Shown here: piece after piece, positions 1 to 12,446 of the stretch
How positions within the stretch are numbered: position 1 is the stretch's first letter
Layout of the letters: every line of letters starts with the position of its first letter
NCBI GenBank assembly: GCA_022448005.1
Contig: JAKUTK010000043.1
Location: forward strand, 1-41,365
Direction of reading: 5' to 3'
DNA: 41,365 bases
Source of the DNA: Pseudomonas sp.
Lineage (GTDB): Bacteria; Pseudomonadota; Gammaproteobacteria; Pseudomonadales; Pseudomonadaceae
The notes under the pieces: generated by a model
Databases searched by the model: none
What the model saw: only the letters and a program-made list of their open reading frames with translations
Told to the model about the DNA's origin: nothing
Program-made: the position numbers and the translations under genes

Positions 1-7
1 AGAAAGC

Positions 8-40
8 AAACGCCCCGAGCCAGTCGGGGCGTTGCTGATT
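8..40. terminator. Bidirectional intrinsic terminator downstream of recN
   Basis: A GC-rich inverted repeat, AACGCCCCGA / TCGGGGCGTT with loop GCCAG, sits at the window edge. On the minus strand it is followed by TTGCTTTCT, so it could end recN transcription. On the plus strand it could end a convergent gene lying left of the window. In pseudomonads that gene is usually fur, but this is inferred from synteny. Bases 41-284, between the hairpin and the recN stop, show no gene I can support. Confidence 0.6.
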
Positions 41-284
41 ATACCGCTGCGCTTGCGAGCTGTTTTAACACAGTCTGGATTGGCGGGGTTTTGTTTTGAA
101 GGCACGATTCATCCGGATGCTGCCGGCTCAGCGCGTTGGGGATGTGCCCATGACAATTAGCCAAATGAGGCGCGTTTTTATTGCAAGCCAGCCCAGTGCA
201 ATCCGGTACGGGGATGGTGTGTGCTCTCCAGTGGTTTGTCGCTGCTGCAAGATGATCCGTGGGTCGTCGTCGTTGCGTGCTTTT

Positions 285-1961
285 TCAGGATGTTTGAGCT
301 GTGCCGATCATCTGGCGGGCGTGGGCCAGTGCTTGCTCGGTGAGGTCAAGCCCACCCAACATACGGGCAATTTCCTCGACTCGTTCACTGCCATCCAGTG
401 CGGCGACAGCGGTGTGGGTTTCTTGGGCGCCGCGCGCCTTGTGTACGAACAGGTGATGGTGACCCTGTGCCGCAACTTGTGGCAGGTGGGTCACGGTCAG
501 TACTTGGCCCCGCTCGCCGAGGCGGCGCAGCAATTGGCCAACTACTTCTGCGGTCGGCCCGCCGATGCCGACGTCCACTTCGTCGAACACCAAGGTCGGG
601 ATGCGTGATGTCTGTGCAGTGATCACCTGAATCGCCAGGCTGATACGCGACAGCTCACCGCCTGAGGCAACCTTTGCCAATGGGCGCAGTGGCTGGCCTG
701 GGTTGGCGCTTACCAGAAACTCTACCTGTTCCAGTCCGTGTGGCATCAGGTCTCCTTCTGCTGCGGGCTTCAACACGGCGCTGAACTTGCCGCCTGGCAT
801 GCCCAGACGCTGAATCTCCGTTTCGACGGCCTGCGCCAAGGATTCTGCCGCCAGCTGGCGCGAAGCGCTCAACTGCTCGGCTTTTTCTCGATAATGTCGT
901 TCGTAGGCGGCAAGCTCTTCGCCGAGTTGCTCCAGTGCAGTGTCGTCGGCGTTAAGGCTTTCCAGTTCTTCGAAGAGGCGTTGTTGCAAGCTCGGTAAGT
1001 CCGACGGCTGAACGCGGTGTTTGCGCGCCAGGGTATAGATGCTGTCTAGGCGTTCTTCCAGGGCCTGCTGCCGTTGAGGGTCGGAATCGAAGTGGTCGAG
1101 AAAGCGATTGAGTTCGCCGACCGCTTCTTCAACCTGTATCTGCGCACTGGACAGCAGATTGACGGCTTCGCCGAGCGCGCCGGGCTGGTTCTGAAAGCCG
1201 GTCAGGCGCTGCAGGCTCGAGGTCAGCGCTGACAGTACGTTGCCGGCGTCGCTCTCGCTACACAGCTCGATCACCTGGCGACAAGCGCCGAGCAGGTGTT
1301 CTGCGTTGGAAAGGTTTTTGTGTTCCTGCTCCAGCTGGTCCAATTCGTCGTCTCCCAGAGCCAATGTCTCAAGCTCCTCGAGTTGGTAGCTGAGCAGCTG
1401 GTGGCGGGCGCGCTGTTCATCACTGCTGCTGCTAAGTCGCTCCAGGGTCTGCCGGGTTTGCCGCCAGCGCTGCGCGGCCAGCTGCACCTGGCGGGCAAGA
1501 TCTTGATTGCCGCTGTACTCATCGAGCAACCGCCGGTGCGTATCGAGCTTTAGCAGTGAATGGTGTTCGTGCTGGCTGTGGATATCGATCAGTAGCTCGC
1601 CAAGCGCCTTGAGGTCACCTTGCGGGCAGGGCGTTCCGTTGATATAGCCGCGCGAACGACCTTCAGCCGTGATCACTCGCCGAAGGATGCATGGGCCATC
1701 ATTTTCCAGATCGCGCTCGGCCAGCCAGGCTCGTGCATCTGGGATGTCGTCCAAGTCGAAGCTCGCAAGAATATCCGCCTTGTCCGCGCCGATGCGCACC
1801 ACGCTGCTGTCGGCTCGATCGCCAAGAGTGAGACCTAGCGCATCGAGCATGATCGACTTGCCTGCGCCGGTCTCGCCGCTGATCACGCTCATGCCGCGTT
1901 TGAGCTCAAGATCGAGATGCTCGACGATTGCGTAATTGTGAACGGAAAGATGGACCAGCAT
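285..1961 (-). CDS. recN: DNA repair protein RecN
   Basis: RecN is an SMC-like ATPase that acts at DNA double-strand breaks in the cytoplasm during recombinational repair. The 558 residues are full length for the family. The Walker A motif GETGAGKS lies at about residues 29-36. The middle is a Leu/Glu/Gln-rich coiled-coil stretch (about 150-370). The ABC signature SGGELSR and the Walker B motif LVFDEVDVGIGG lie in the C-terminal third. The ATG at 1961 is preceded by an AGGAG ribosome-binding site. A LexA box lies 22 bases upstream, so SOS control is expected. The gene diverges from grpE, as in other Pseudomonas genomes. Confidence 0.97.
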   Translation of the reverse strand: MLVHLSVHNYAIVEHLDLELKRGMSVISGETGAGKSIMLDALGLTLGDRADSSVVRIGADKADILASFDLDDIPDARAWLAERDLENDGPCILRRVITAEGRSRGYINGTPCPQGDLKALGELLIDIHSQHEHHSLLKLDTHRRLLDEYSGNQDLARQVQLAAQRWRQTRQTLERLSSSSDEQRARHQLLSYQLEELETLALGDDELDQLEQEHKNLSNAEHLLGACRQVIELCSESDAGNVLSALTSSLQRLTGFQNQPGALGEAVNLLSSAQIQVEEAVGELNRFLDHFDSDPQRQQALEERLDSIYTLARKHRVQPSDLPSLQQRLFEELESLNADDTALEQLGEELAAYERHYREKAEQLSASRQLAAESLAQAVETEIQRLGMPGGKFSAVLKPAAEGDLMPHGLEQVEFLVSANPGQPLRPLAKVASGGELSRISLAIQVITAQTSRIPTLVFDEVDVGIGGPTAEVVGQLLRRLGERGQVLTVTHLPQVAAQGHHHLFVHKARGAQETHTAVAALDGSERVEEIARMLGGLDLTEQALAHARQMIGTAQTS

Positions 1962-1982
1962 GGCAGGACTCCTGCGTAGGTG

Positions 1983-2000
1983 ACTGGGTATTTATACAGT
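1983..2000. promoter_or_regulatory. LexA (SOS) box of recN
   Basis: ACTGGGTATTTATACAGT contains CTG-N10-CAG (1984-1986 and 1997-1999) with an AT-rich centre, close to the gammaproteobacterial LexA operator. It lies directly upstream of recN, a classic SOS gene, so the position strengthens the call. Confidence 0.85.
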
Positions 2001-2114
2001 GCTTCTACGTGGCTCATCAAGCTGCTCTGCGTGAGTGGTATGTAAACAAATGCGGTCGGTTAGGCACTGAATGGGCTGTTCGAAAGGGGCTGGTGTTTCT
2101 TTGATGTGGATACG

Positions 2115-2146
2115 CCCTTGAAGCAGAATTTTGTCGCCCCCATATA
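2115..2146 (+). promoter_or_regulatory. Sigma-32 heat-shock promoter of grpE
   Basis: CCCTTGAA (-35, CTTGAA at 2117-2122), a 15-base spacer and CCCCATAT (-10, 2138-2145) match the RpoH consensus almost perfectly. The start of grpE is about 50 bases downstream, which gives a short leader. Confidence 0.85.
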
Positions 2147-2197
2147 GCGGCACAAGCGCGGGTCGACGCCCGCTGACGTATCGATGAGGAGGACCGC

Positions 2198-2767
2198 ATG
2201 GCCGACGAGCAGAACCTGGACAACCAGACCCCTGATGAAAACGAGACCGCGCAAGCCGAGGTGACCGAGGATCTGGCTGCACGGGTGCAGTCCCTCGAAG
2301 AGCAATTGGCCGCGGCGCAGGATCAGTCCCTGCGAGTGGCAGCTGAGTTGCAGAACATCCGTCGTCGTGCCGAACAGGATGTCGAGAAAGCGCACAAGTT
2401 TGCGCTGGAAAAATTCGCCGGCGATCTGCTGGGCGTCGCTGACAGTCTGGAGCGCGGGCTCGAGCTGTCGAATCCAGATGATGAAGCAGTCAAGCCGATG
2501 CGCGAAGGTGTCGAGCTGACGTTCAAGTTGTTGCTCGACACTCTGGCGCGCCATCAGTTGGTGCAGATTGACCCACAGGGCGAGCCCTTCAATCCCGAGC
2601 ATCACCAGGCCATGGCCATGGAAGAAAGCACCCATGCCGAGCCAGGCAGCGTGCTCAAGGTGTTCCAGAAGGGCTATCTGCTCAACGGACGTCTGTTGCG
2701 TCCGGCGATGGTCGTTGTCAGCAAGGCGCCGGCAGAAACCCCGCCTTCGATTGATGAGAAGGCTTGA
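2198..2767 (+). CDS. grpE: Nucleotide exchange factor GrpE
   Basis: GrpE releases ADP from DnaK and so drives the DnaK-DnaJ chaperone cycle in the cytoplasm. The protein has 189 residues. An acidic, disordered N-terminus (about 1-25) is followed by a long coiled coil (about 28-75, rich in Leu/Glu/Gln), then the C-terminal beta domain with the family stretch [20 protein letters not shown] and the motif NPEHHQAM. The ATG is preceded by a strong GAGGAGG site. The gene is first in the grpE-dnaK-dnaJ heat-shock cluster, behind a sigma-32 promoter. Its stop codon overlaps a second sigma-32-like promoter serving dnaK. Confidence 0.97.
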   Translation: MADEQNLDNQTPDENETAQAEVTEDLAARVQSLEEQLAAAQDQSLRVAAELQNIRRRAEQDVEKAHKFALEKFAGDLLGVADSLERGLELSNPDDEAVKPMREGVELTFKLLLDTLARHQLVQIDPQGEPFNPEHHQAMAMEESTHAEPGSVLKVFQKGYLLNGRLLRPAMVVVSKAPAETPPSIDEKA

Positions 2768-2791
2768 ATTTTTGCGGCTGACCCCCCATCT
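2763..2791 (+). promoter_or_regulatory. Second sigma-32-like promoter, upstream of dnaK
   Basis: CTTGAA (2763-2768) overlaps the grpE stop codon. A 15-base spacer leads to CCCCATCT (2784-2791) within a run of six C. Both boxes and the spacing fit the RpoH consensus. It would give dnaK its own heat-shock start, with a leader of about 65 bases. Confidence 0.7.
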
Positions 2792-2864
2792 GGTAGCCAA
2801 GCGTTTTTGTATTACCCGCAGCCGGTAAACAGGCGCGGATCAATCAAAGTTCGGAGAGAAGCAC

Positions 2865-4778
<1,914 letters not shown>

Positions 4779-4883
4779 GCCGCGGCTTATGACCTCCATG
4801 AGAGGGGTGAGGGCAGAGTCCGTTCAGGCTGCTGCCTTTCGCTCCAGCCCGATGCGGTGATGCCGCGACAGGGCTGATCGCTG

Positions 4884-4903
4884 CGCGGGGGCTTGCTCCC
4901 GCG
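4884..4903. repeat. REP-like hairpin between dnaK and dnaJ
   Basis: CGCGGGGGC-TT-GCTCCCGCG forms a 9-bp stem with one G-T wobble and a 2-base loop. Read on the minus strand it resembles the GGGAGCAAGC type of Pseudomonas repetitive extragenic palindromes. It lies in the 168-base dnaK-dnaJ gap and might protect the dnaK mRNA 3' end or reduce dnaJ expression. Only one copy is in this window, so membership of a repeat family is inferred. Confidence 0.45.
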
Positions 4904-4946
4904 TCGGCGTGTCTGGAGGGTACGAATTTGAAGGTTCAGGAAACTT

Positions 4947-6074
4947 ATGGCCAAACGTGACTATTACGAAGTGCTGGGTGTCGAGCGCGGCGCCAGCGAG
5001 GCAGAGCTGAAAAAGGCTTATCGTCGCCTCGCAATGAAGCATCATCCGGACCGTAATCCCGGAGACAAAGCCGCTGAAGACGCATTCAAGGAAGCCAACG
5101 AGGCTTACGAAGTGCTTTCCGATGCGAGCAAGCGTCAGGCCTACGACCAGTACGGTCATGCCGGCGTCGATCCCCAGATGGGAGCTGGCGCGGGTGCGGC
5201 TTACGGCAACGCCAATTTCTCCGACATCTTTGGCGATGTGTTCAGCGATTTCTTTGCTGGCGGTCGCGGCAGTTCGCGCGGCGGCGCTCAGCGCGGCAGC
5301 GATCTGCGCTACACCCTTGAGCTGGATCTGGAAGAGGCTGTGCGGGGCACCACGGTCACCATCCGGGTGCCCACGTTGGCTGAATGCAAGACCTGCGACG
5401 GTTCTGGCGCCAAGAAGGGCACCAGTCCAGTGACCTGTACCACCTGTGGTGGCATCGGTCAGGTGCGCATGCAGCAGGGCTTCTTCTCGGTTCAACAGAC
5501 CTGCCCGCGCTGTCATGGCAGCGGCAAGATGATTTCCGATCCTTGCGGTAGCTGCCATGGGCAAGGTCGGGTCGAGGAGCAGAAGACACTTTCGGTCAAG
5601 GTGCCGCCGGGTGTCGATACAGGTGACCGGATTCGTTTGACGGGTGAAGGCGAGGCGGGCGCTCAGGGCGGTCCGGCTGGTGACCTCTACGTAGTGGTCA
5701 ACGTACGTGAGCACCCGATCTTCCAGCGTGACGGCAAGCACCTGTTTTGCGAGGTGCCGATCAGTTTTGCCGATGCGGCGCTGGGCGGCGAGTTGGAAGT
5801 GCCAACCCTCGACGGGCGTGTGAAGTTGAAAATCCCGGAAGGTACTCAGACTGGCAAGCAGTTCCGTTTGCGCGGCAAGGGGGTTGCTCCTGTGCGTGGC
5901 GGCGCGGCTGGCGATCTGTTGTGCCGGGTCGCGGTGGAGACACCGGTCAACCTGGGCAAGCGGCAGCGCGAGCTACTCGACGAGTTCCGCAAGACCTTGC
6001 AGAGCGACAGTTCGCATTCGCCAAAGGCCAGTGGCTGGTTCGAAGGCGTGAAGCGATTTTTTGGCGATCTTTAA
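4947..6074 (+). CDS. dnaJ: Co-chaperone DnaJ (Hsp40)
   Basis: DnaJ delivers unfolded proteins to DnaK and stimulates its ATPase. The 375 residues are typical of a type I Hsp40. The J domain occupies about 1-70 with HPD at residues 33-35. A Gly/Phe-rich linker follows. The zinc-binding region has four CxxCxGxG repeats ([32 protein letters not shown]). Two C-terminal beta domains complete the protein. The ATG has an AGGAA site. No separate sigma-32 promoter is visible in the gap, so it probably depends on the upstream promoters. Confidence 0.98.
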   Translation: MAKRDYYEVLGVERGASEAELKKAYRRLAMKHHPDRNPGDKAAEDAFKEANEAYEVLSDASKRQAYDQYGHAGVDPQMGAGAGAAYGNANFSDIFGDVFSDFFAGGRGSSRGGAQRGSDLRYTLELDLEEAVRGTTVTIRVPTLAECKTCDGSGAKKGTSPVTCTTCGGIGQVRMQQGFFSVQQTCPRCHGSGKMISDPCGSCHGQGRVEEQKTLSVKVPPGVDTGDRIRLTGEGEAGAQGGPAGDLYVVVNVREHPIFQRDGKHLFCEVPISFADAALGGELEVPTLDGRVKLKIPEGTQTGKQFRLRGKGVAPVRGGAAGDLLCRVAVETPVNLGKRQRELLDEFRKTLQSDSSHSPKASGWFEGVKRFFGDL

Positions 6075-6082
6075 TCCAGCGG

Positions 6083-6958
<876 letters not shown>

Positions 6959-7028
6959 GGAAGCGCCTCGCTCGGCGTTTTGGCTGATTGCGGCTGGACC
7001 TGAAAGGGCGGTTTCTGTAAGCTTCCCG

Positions 7029-7048
7029 TTTTAGTGTGTCCACTAAAA
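7029..7048. promoter_or_regulatory. Perfect AT-rich palindrome upstream of carA
   Basis: TTTTAGTG-TGTC-CACTAAAA is a perfect 8-bp inverted repeat with a 4-base centre, standing between dapB and the terminator before carA. Its size suits an operator for a dimeric regulator. It could also be a weak hairpin in the dapB 3' end. No factor can be named from the sequence. Confidence 0.35.
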
Positions 7049-7069
7049 GTTGCGCAGAATGAATCAAAT

Positions 7070-7108
7070 AAAAAGCGGGATGACCTTCACACGTCATCCC
7101 GCTTTTTT
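7070..7108 (+). terminator. Intrinsic terminator between dapB and carA
   Basis: AAAAAGCGGGATGAC / GTCATCCCGCTTTTTT is a long perfect stem followed by a T run. It should end dapB transcription. Because it lies only 41 bases before the carA start, it could also act as an attenuator if the carA promoter lies upstream of it. Confidence 0.88.
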
Positions 7109-7149
7109 ACAATCTGCGCTTGCTTCAGCCTTGATCTTTGGGAGGTCTC

Positions 7150-8286
7150 TTGACTAAGCCAGCCATTCTCGCCCTTGCCGATGGCAGTATTTTTCGCGGC
7201 GAATCTATCGGCGCCGACGGCCAGACTATCGGTGAGGTGGTGTTCAATACCGCCATGACCGGCTATCAGGAAATCCTCACCGATCCTTCCTATGCCAAGC
7301 AAATCGTCACCTTGACCTATCCGCACGTTGGCAATACCGGTACCACCCCAGAAGACGCTGAGTCCTGGAAGGTTTGGGCGGCCGGGCTAGTGATTCGCGA
7401 TTTGCCGCTGGTCTCGAGCAACTGGCGGGACAAGCAGCCGCTGCCGGATTACCTCAAGGCCAATGGCACCGTCGCCATTGCAGGTATCGATACCCGCCGT
7501 CTGACCCGCATCCTTCGCGAGAAAGGCGCTCAGGATGGCTGCATCCTGGCTGGTGACGATGCGACTGAAGAAAAGGCGCTGGAGTTGGCTCGCAGCTTCC
7601 CCGGTCTGAAGGGCATGGACCTGGCTAAAGAGGTCAGCGTCAAGGAGCGCTACGAGTGGCGCTCGAGCGTTTGGTGTCTGAGTGATGACGGTCATGCTGA
7701 GGTACCTGCCAGTGAGCTGCCGTACCATGTGGTCGCCTTCGACTACGGCGTGAAGTACAACATTCTGCGCATGCTGGTCGCGCGTGGTTGCCGGGTCACT
7801 GTGTTGCCGGCTCAGACGCCTGCCAGCGAAGCCCTGGCGCTGAACCCGGACGGTATCTTCCTGGCCAACGGCCCCGGTGACCCCGAGCCTTGCGACTACG
7901 CGATCAAGGCGATCCAGGAAGTGCTCGAAACCGACATTCCGGTGTTCGGTATCTGCCTCGGCCATCAATTGTTGGCGTTGGCCTCTGGTGCCAAGACCGT
8001 GAAGATGCCCAACGGCCACCACGGTGCGAACCACCCGGTTCAGGATCTGAAAACGGGTGTGGTGATGATCACCAGTCAGAACCATGGCTTTGCCGTGGAC
8101 GAATCCAGCTTGCCTAGCAATGTGCGCGCCACGCACAAGTCGCTGTTCGACGGCACGCTGCAAGGTATTGAGCGCACTGACAAGGTTGCCTTCAGCTTCC
8201 AGGGCCACCCTGAGGCTAGCCCGGGTCCGCATGATGTCGCGCCGTTGTTTGATCGCTTCATCGACGCCATGGCCAAGCGCCGCTAA
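7150..8286 (+). CDS. carA: Carbamoyl-phosphate synthase small subunit CarA
   Basis: CarA is the glutaminase subunit. It hydrolyses glutamine and passes ammonia to CarB for carbamoyl phosphate, the shared precursor of arginine and pyrimidines. The TTG at 7150 is chosen: it has GGGAGG 4 bases upstream and gives the family N-terminus [13 protein letters not shown]; an in-frame TTG at 7138 would put the SD inside the gene. It encodes 378 residues. The class I glutaminase nucleophile is C269 (GICLGHQ), and H353 and E355 lie in GHPEAS. The gap to carB is 30 bases with no intervening gene. Confidence 0.97.
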   Translation: MTKPAILALADGSIFRGESIGADGQTIGEVVFNTAMTGYQEILTDPSYAKQIVTLTYPHVGNTGTTPEDAESWKVWAAGLVIRDLPLVSSNWRDKQPLPDYLKANGTVAIAGIDTRRLTRILREKGAQDGCILAGDDATEEKALELARSFPGLKGMDLAKEVSVKERYEWRSSVWCLSDDGHAEVPASELPYHVVAFDYGVKYNILRMLVARGCRVTVLPAQTPASEALALNPDGIFLANGPGDPEPCDYAIKAIQEVLETDIPVFGICLGHQLLALASGAKTVKMPNGHHGANHPVQDLKTGVVMITSQNHGFAVDESSLPSNVRATHKSLFDGTLQGIERTDKVAFSFQGHPEASPGPHDVAPLFDRFIDAMAKRR

Positions 8287-8316
8287 GTTCGCCGAGCACA
8301 GAATTCGAGAGAGACC

Positions 8317-11300
8317 ATGCCAAAACGTACAGACATCAAAAGCATTCTGATCCTCGGCGCTGGCCCGATCGTCATCGGCCAGGCGTGCGAGTTCGATTAC
8401 TCCGGAGCGCAGGCGTGCAAAGCACTGCGCGAAGAAGGGTTCCGCGTCATCCTGGTCAATTCCAATCCCGCGACCATCATGACCGACCCGTCCATGGCTG
8501 ATGCCACTTACATCGAGCCAATCAAGTGGGCCACCGTCGCCAAGATCATCGAGAAGGAGCGTCCCGATGCGCTGCTGCCGACTATGGGCGGTCAGACCGC
8601 GCTGAACTGCGCGCTGGACCTGGAAAAGCACGGCATCCTGGAGAAGTTTGGCGTCGAGATGATTGGCGCCAACGCTGACACCATCGACAAGGCTGAAGAT
8701 CGCTCACGCTTCGACAAGGCAATGAAGAATATCGGCCTGGCGTGCCCGGTTTCCGGTATCGCGCACAACATGGACGAAGCCTATGGCGTGCTCGAGAAGG
8801 TCGGATTTCCTTGCATCATCCGCCCCTCGTTCACCATGGGTGGCACCGGTGGTGGTATCGCCTACAACCGTGAAGAGTTCGAGGAGATCTGTGCGCGCGG
8901 CCTAGACCTGTCGCCGACCAGCGAGCTGCTGATCGATGAGTCGCTGATCGGTTGGAAGGAATACGAGATGGAGGTGGTCCGTGACAAGAAGGACAACTGC
9001 ATCATCGTCTGTGCCATCGAGAACTTCGATCCGATGGGGGTCCACACCGGCGACTCCATTACCGTCGCGCCAGCGCAAACGCTGACCGACAAGGAATATC
9101 AGATCCTGCGTAACGCCTCGCTGGCGGTGCTGCGCGAGATCGGCGTGGAAACCGGCGGTTCCAACGTGCAGTTCGGCATTTGCCCGAACACCGGCCGCAT
9201 GGTGGTGATCGAGATGAACCCGCGTGTTTCGCGTTCCTCCGCACTGGCGTCCAAAGCCACTGGCTTCCCGATTGCCAAGATCGCTGCAAAGCTTGCGGTG
9301 GGCTACACCCTCGATGAGCTGCAGAACGACATTACTGGCGGACGTACTCCAGCGTCCTTCGAACCGGCGATCGATTACGTCGTGACCAAGATCCCGCGTT
9401 TCGCTTTCGAGAAATTCCCCAAAGCTGATGCTCGTTTGACCACCCAGATGAAATCTGTCGGTGAGGTCATGGCCATCGGTCGCACCTTCCAGGAATCTGT
9501 GCAGAAAGCGCTGCGCGGCCTGGAAGTGGGTGTGTCCGGCTTCGATCCGAAGCTCGATCTGACTGACCCTGAGAGCGAAAGCACGCTCAAGCGTGAGCTG
9601 ACCGTGCCGGGCGCTGATCGTATTTGGTACGTGGCCGATGCTTTCCGCGCTGGCAAGACGGTCGCCGAAGTGTTCGACCTCACGCGCATCGATGAGTGGT
9701 TCCTTGTGCAGATCGAAGATCTGATCAAGGAGGAGGAGCAAATCAAGACTCTGGGCCTGTCCAGCATCGATCGCGATGTCATGTACAAGCTCAAGCGCAA
9801 AGGCTTCTCCGATGCGCGCCTGGCCAAGTTGCTCGGCGTGACCGAAAAGAACCTGCGAGCCCACCGGCACAAGCTTAAAGTGCTGCCGGTCTATAAGCGC
9901 GTCGACACATGCGCTGCCGAGTTCGCCACTGATACCGCTTACATGTACTCGACGTACGAGGAAGAGTGCGAGGCGAATCCGTCCAGCCGCGAAAAGATCA
10001 TGATTCTCGGCGGTGGCCCTAACCGTATCGGCCAGGGCATCGAATTCGATTACTGCTGCGTTCATGCGGCACTGGCGATGCGCGACGATGGTTATGAAAC
10101 CATCATGGTCAACTGCAATCCTGAGACTGTCTCCACTGACTACGACACATCGGATCGTCTGTACTTCGAGCCGGTAACCTTGGAGGACGTGCTGGAAATT
10201 GTCCGTGTCGAGCAGCCCAAAGGCGTTATCGTGCAGTACGGCGGACAGACTCCGCTGAAACTTGCTCGTGCGCTGGAAGAGGCGGGTGTCCCTATCATCG
10301 GAACCAGCCCTGATTCTATTGACCGCGCTGAAGACCGTGAGCGCTTCCAGCAGATGGTCGAGCGCCTGAACCTGCGCCAGCCGCCAAACGCGACCGCCCG
10401 CAGCGAAGAAGAGGCACTTGCCGCCTCGAAAGTGATCGGTTATCCGCTGGTGGTGCGTCCGTCTTATGTACTGGGCGGTCGGGCGATGGAAATCGTCTAT
10501 CAGGAAGAAGAGCTTAAGCGCTACATGCGCGAAGCGGTGAAGGTATCGAACGACAGCCCAGTGCTGCTCGATCACTTTCTCAACTGCGCCATCGAGGTCG
10601 ATATCGATGCGGTGTGTGACGGCGAGCACGTGGTAATCGGCGCCATCATGCAGCATATCGAGCAGGCCGGCGTGCACTCCGGTGACTCGGCCTGCTCGCT
10701 GCCGCCTTACTCGCTGCCAGCGCACATCCAAGATGAGATTCGCGACCAGGTCAAGAAGATGGCGCTGGAACTGGGTGTGGTCGGTCTGATGAACGTGCAG
10801 ATGGCCGTACAGGGCGAGGACATCTTCGTTATTGAGGTCAACCCACGTGCGTCGCGTACTGTGCCGTTCGTATCGAAGTGCATCGGCGTCTCGCTGGCGA
10901 TGATTGCGGCACGTGTCATGGCCGGTAAAACGCTGGCTGAGGTCGGGCTGACCGGAGAAATAATTCCAGAGTTCTACAGTGTTAAAGAAGCGGTATTCCC
11001 CTTCGCCAAGTTCCCGGGTGTCGACCCGATCCTCGGTCCGGAAATGAAATCGACCGGTGAGGTGATGGGGGTCGGCGACAGCTTCGCTGAAGCCTTTGCT
11101 AAGGCCCAGCTCGGCGCAAGCGAAATTCTGCCGAACAGCGGCTGCGCGTTCATCAGTGTGCGCGATGACGACAAGCCACACGTAGCCCAGGTGGCGCGTG
11201 ATCTGATCGATCTTGGTTTCGAAGTGGTCGGTACGGCTGGCACGGCAAAGATCATCGAGGCTGCTGGGCTGCCGGTGCGTCGTGTAAACAAGGTAACCGA

Positions 11301-11538
11301 GGGTCGCCCGCACGTTGTCGACATGATCAAGAATGACGAGGTCACCCTGATCATCAATACTACTGAGGGGCGTCAGTCCATCGCCGACTCTTACTCAATC
11401 CGTCGTAACGCTCTGCAGCACAAGATCTGCTGCACCACCACCCTGGCTGGTGGGCAGGCGATCTGTGAGGCGCTGAAGTTCGGTCCCGAGAAGACCGTGC
11501 GTCGTTTGCAGGATCTCCATGCAGGAATCAAGGCATGA
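8317..11538 (+). CDS. carB: Carbamoyl-phosphate synthase large subunit CarB
   Basis: CarB makes carbamoyl phosphate from bicarbonate, ammonia and two ATP. The 1073 residues are full length. Two homologous ATP-grasp halves (about 1-400 and 550-935) flank an oligomerisation region. The first opens with [21 protein letters not shown] and the second with [21 protein letters not shown]. The C-terminal MGS-like domain (about 936-1073) binds allosteric effectors such as UMP and ornithine in this family. The ATG at 8317 follows a GAGAGA site. The stop overlaps the greA start (ATGA), so the two are probably translationally coupled. Confidence 0.99.
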   Translation: MPKRTDIKSILILGAGPIVIGQACEFDYSGAQACKALREEGFRVILVNSNPATIMTDPSMADATYIEPIKWATVAKIIEKERPDALLPTMGGQTALNCALDLEKHGILEKFGVEMIGANADTIDKAEDRSRFDKAMKNIGLACPVSGIAHNMDEAYGVLEKVGFPCIIRPSFTMGGTGGGIAYNREEFEEICARGLDLSPTSELLIDESLIGWKEYEMEVVRDKKDNCIIVCAIENFDPMGVHTGDSITVAPAQTLTDKEYQILRNASLAVLREIGVETGGSNVQFGICPNTGRMVVIEMNPRVSRSSALASKATGFPIAKIAAKLAVGYTLDELQNDITGGRTPASFEPAIDYVVTKIPRFAFEKFPKADARLTTQMKSVGEVMAIGRTFQESVQKALRGLEVGVSGFDPKLDLTDPESESTLKRELTVPGADRIWYVADAFRAGKTVAEVFDLTRIDEWFLVQIEDLIKEEEQIKTLGLSSIDRDVMYKLKRKGFSDARLAKLLGVTEKNLRAHRHKLKVLPVYKRVDTCAAEFATDTAYMYSTYEEECEANPSSREKIMILGGGPNRIGQGIEFDYCCVHAALAMRDDGYETIMVNCNPETVSTDYDTSDRLYFEPVTLEDVLEIVRVEQPKGVIVQYGGQTPLKLARALEEAGVPIIGTSPDSIDRAEDRERFQQMVERLNLRQPPNATARSEEEALAASKVIGYPLVVRPSYVLGGRAMEIVYQEEELKRYMREAVKVSNDSPVLLDHFLNCAIEVDIDAVCDGEHVVIGAIMQHIEQAGVHSGDSACSLPPYSLPAHIQDEIRDQVKKMALELGVVGLMNVQMAVQGEDIFVIEVNPRASRTVPFVSKCIGVSLAMIAARVMAGKTLAEVGLTGEIIPEFYSVKEAVFPFAKFPGVDPILGPEMKSTGEVMGVGDSFAEAFAKAQLGASEILPNSGCAFISVRDDDKPHVAQVARDLIDLGFEVVGTAGTAKIIEAAGLPVRRVNKVTEGRPHVVDMIKNDEVTLIINTTEGRQSIADSYSIRRNALQHKICCTTTLAGGQAICEALKFGPEKTVRRLQDLHAGIKA

Positions 11539-12011
11539 CTAAATACCCAATGACCGTCCAGGGCGCGCGCGCCTTGGAAGAAGAGCTGCACCACCTCACC
11601 AAGGTCCTTCGCCCCAAGCTCAGTCACGACATCGGCGTGGCGCGTGAGTTGGGGGATCTCAAGGAAAACGCCGAGTATCACGCCGCTCGCGAACAGCAGG
11701 GCATGGTCGAAGCGCGGATTCGTGATATCGAAGGGCGTTTGCAGAACGCCCAGGTCATCGATGTCAGCAGCATTCCGCACACCGGCAAGGTGATCTTTGG
11801 AACCACCGTTGAGATTGCCAATGTCGAGACTGATGAGCGCGTCACCTATCAGATCGTTGGTGAGGACGAAGCGGAGATCAAGCTGGGCAAGATCTCCGTG
11901 GGCTCCCCAATTGCGCGCGCCCTGATCGGCAAGGTCGAAGGTGACGTCGCTGTAGTGAAAACGCCGGGAGGACTGGTCGAGTTCGAGATCGTCGAGGTTC
12001 GCCATCTCTGA
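11535..12011 (+). CDS. greA: Transcription elongation factor GreA
   Basis: GreA rescues backtracked RNA polymerase by stimulating cleavage of the transcript 3' end. The 158 residues are the usual length. The N-terminal antiparallel coiled coil (about 1-75) carries the acidic tip region in [18 protein letters not shown]. The C-terminal FKBP-like domain ends in [10 protein letters not shown]. The ATG overlaps the carB stop by 4 bases, giving a carA-carB-greA operon as in other pseudomonads. Confidence 0.98.
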   Translation: MTKYPMTVQGARALEEELHHLTKVLRPKLSHDIGVARELGDLKENAEYHAAREQQGMVEARIRDIEGRLQNAQVIDVSSIPHTGKVIFGTTVEIANVETDERVTYQIVGEDEAEIKLGKISVGSPIARALIGKVEGDVAVVKTPGGLVEFEIVEVRHL

Positions 12012-12021
12012 GATTCGACCG

Positions 12022-12420
12022 ATGCGCGCAGGCGTGATTAGTTGGCAGCTGGCCCAGACATTCTGGGTCGGCGGGTTATGGCTGCTGCAGTTTGTAATGC
12101 TGCCGGCGTTGGGCAAGATCGGCTTGGCGCCGTTGCTGATCGAAGAGGTCGCCAGCAGTCTGCGACCGTTGCTGGTGGGCTTCGCTGCGTTCTGCGTGTT
12201 GCTGCAGGCGGCGGTGCTGATCCAGCTCTGCGGGCTTCGCAGTCTTTGGCGCGATCTGCGAGGTCAGCTATTGCTGGCAGTGCTGCTACTGGCAGGAAGT
12301 CATTTTTCGGCTCGGACAGTTATGATCGAATCACCATACTGGTTGGTGTTCAGTTACTTGGCGATGGGTTTGTGCGGATTGATCCTGGTGCTGCAAGTCG
12401 CTCCCGGACGGGAGCGCTAG
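12022..12420 (+). CDS. DUF4149-like small integral membrane protein
   Basis: The function is unknown. The 132 residues form about four hydrophobic segments (roughly 5-30, 45-68, 82-97 and 104-125) with short Arg-rich loops, and end in a basic tail. Size, topology and a conserved site between greA and yhbY suggest the DUF4149 family; this assignment is from memory of Pseudomonas synteny and not a search. It starts 10 bases after greA and is probably its last co-transcribed partner. A perfect hairpin, CGCTCCCG-GA-CGGGAGCG (12399-12416), covers its last codons without a T run. The next gene converges. Confidence 0.8.
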   Translation: MRAGVISWQLAQTFWVGGLWLLQFVMLPALGKIGLAPLLIEEVASSLRPLLVGFAAFCVLLQAAVLIQLCGLRSLWRDLRGQLLLAVLLLAGSHFSARTVMIESPYWLVFSYLAMGLCGLILVLQVAPGRER

Positions 12421-12446
12421 CAGAAGGCAGCGGCTGATAAAGTGGA

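Noticed and set aside
178..201. ATTGCA / TGCAAT hairpin downstream of recN
   Set aside because: A 6-bp stem with a long loop and no T run on the minus strand, so it is not a terminator. The window-edge hairpin is better.
96..608. Plus-strand frame overlapping the recN 3' end
   Set aside because: Most of it is antisense to conserved recN sequence. It has no SD and no recognisable domain.
8902..11313. Open frame of 803 codons antisense to carB
   Set aside because: It is caused by GC-rich third positions in carB. There are no recognisable protein motifs and no promoter or SD, and carB is intact.
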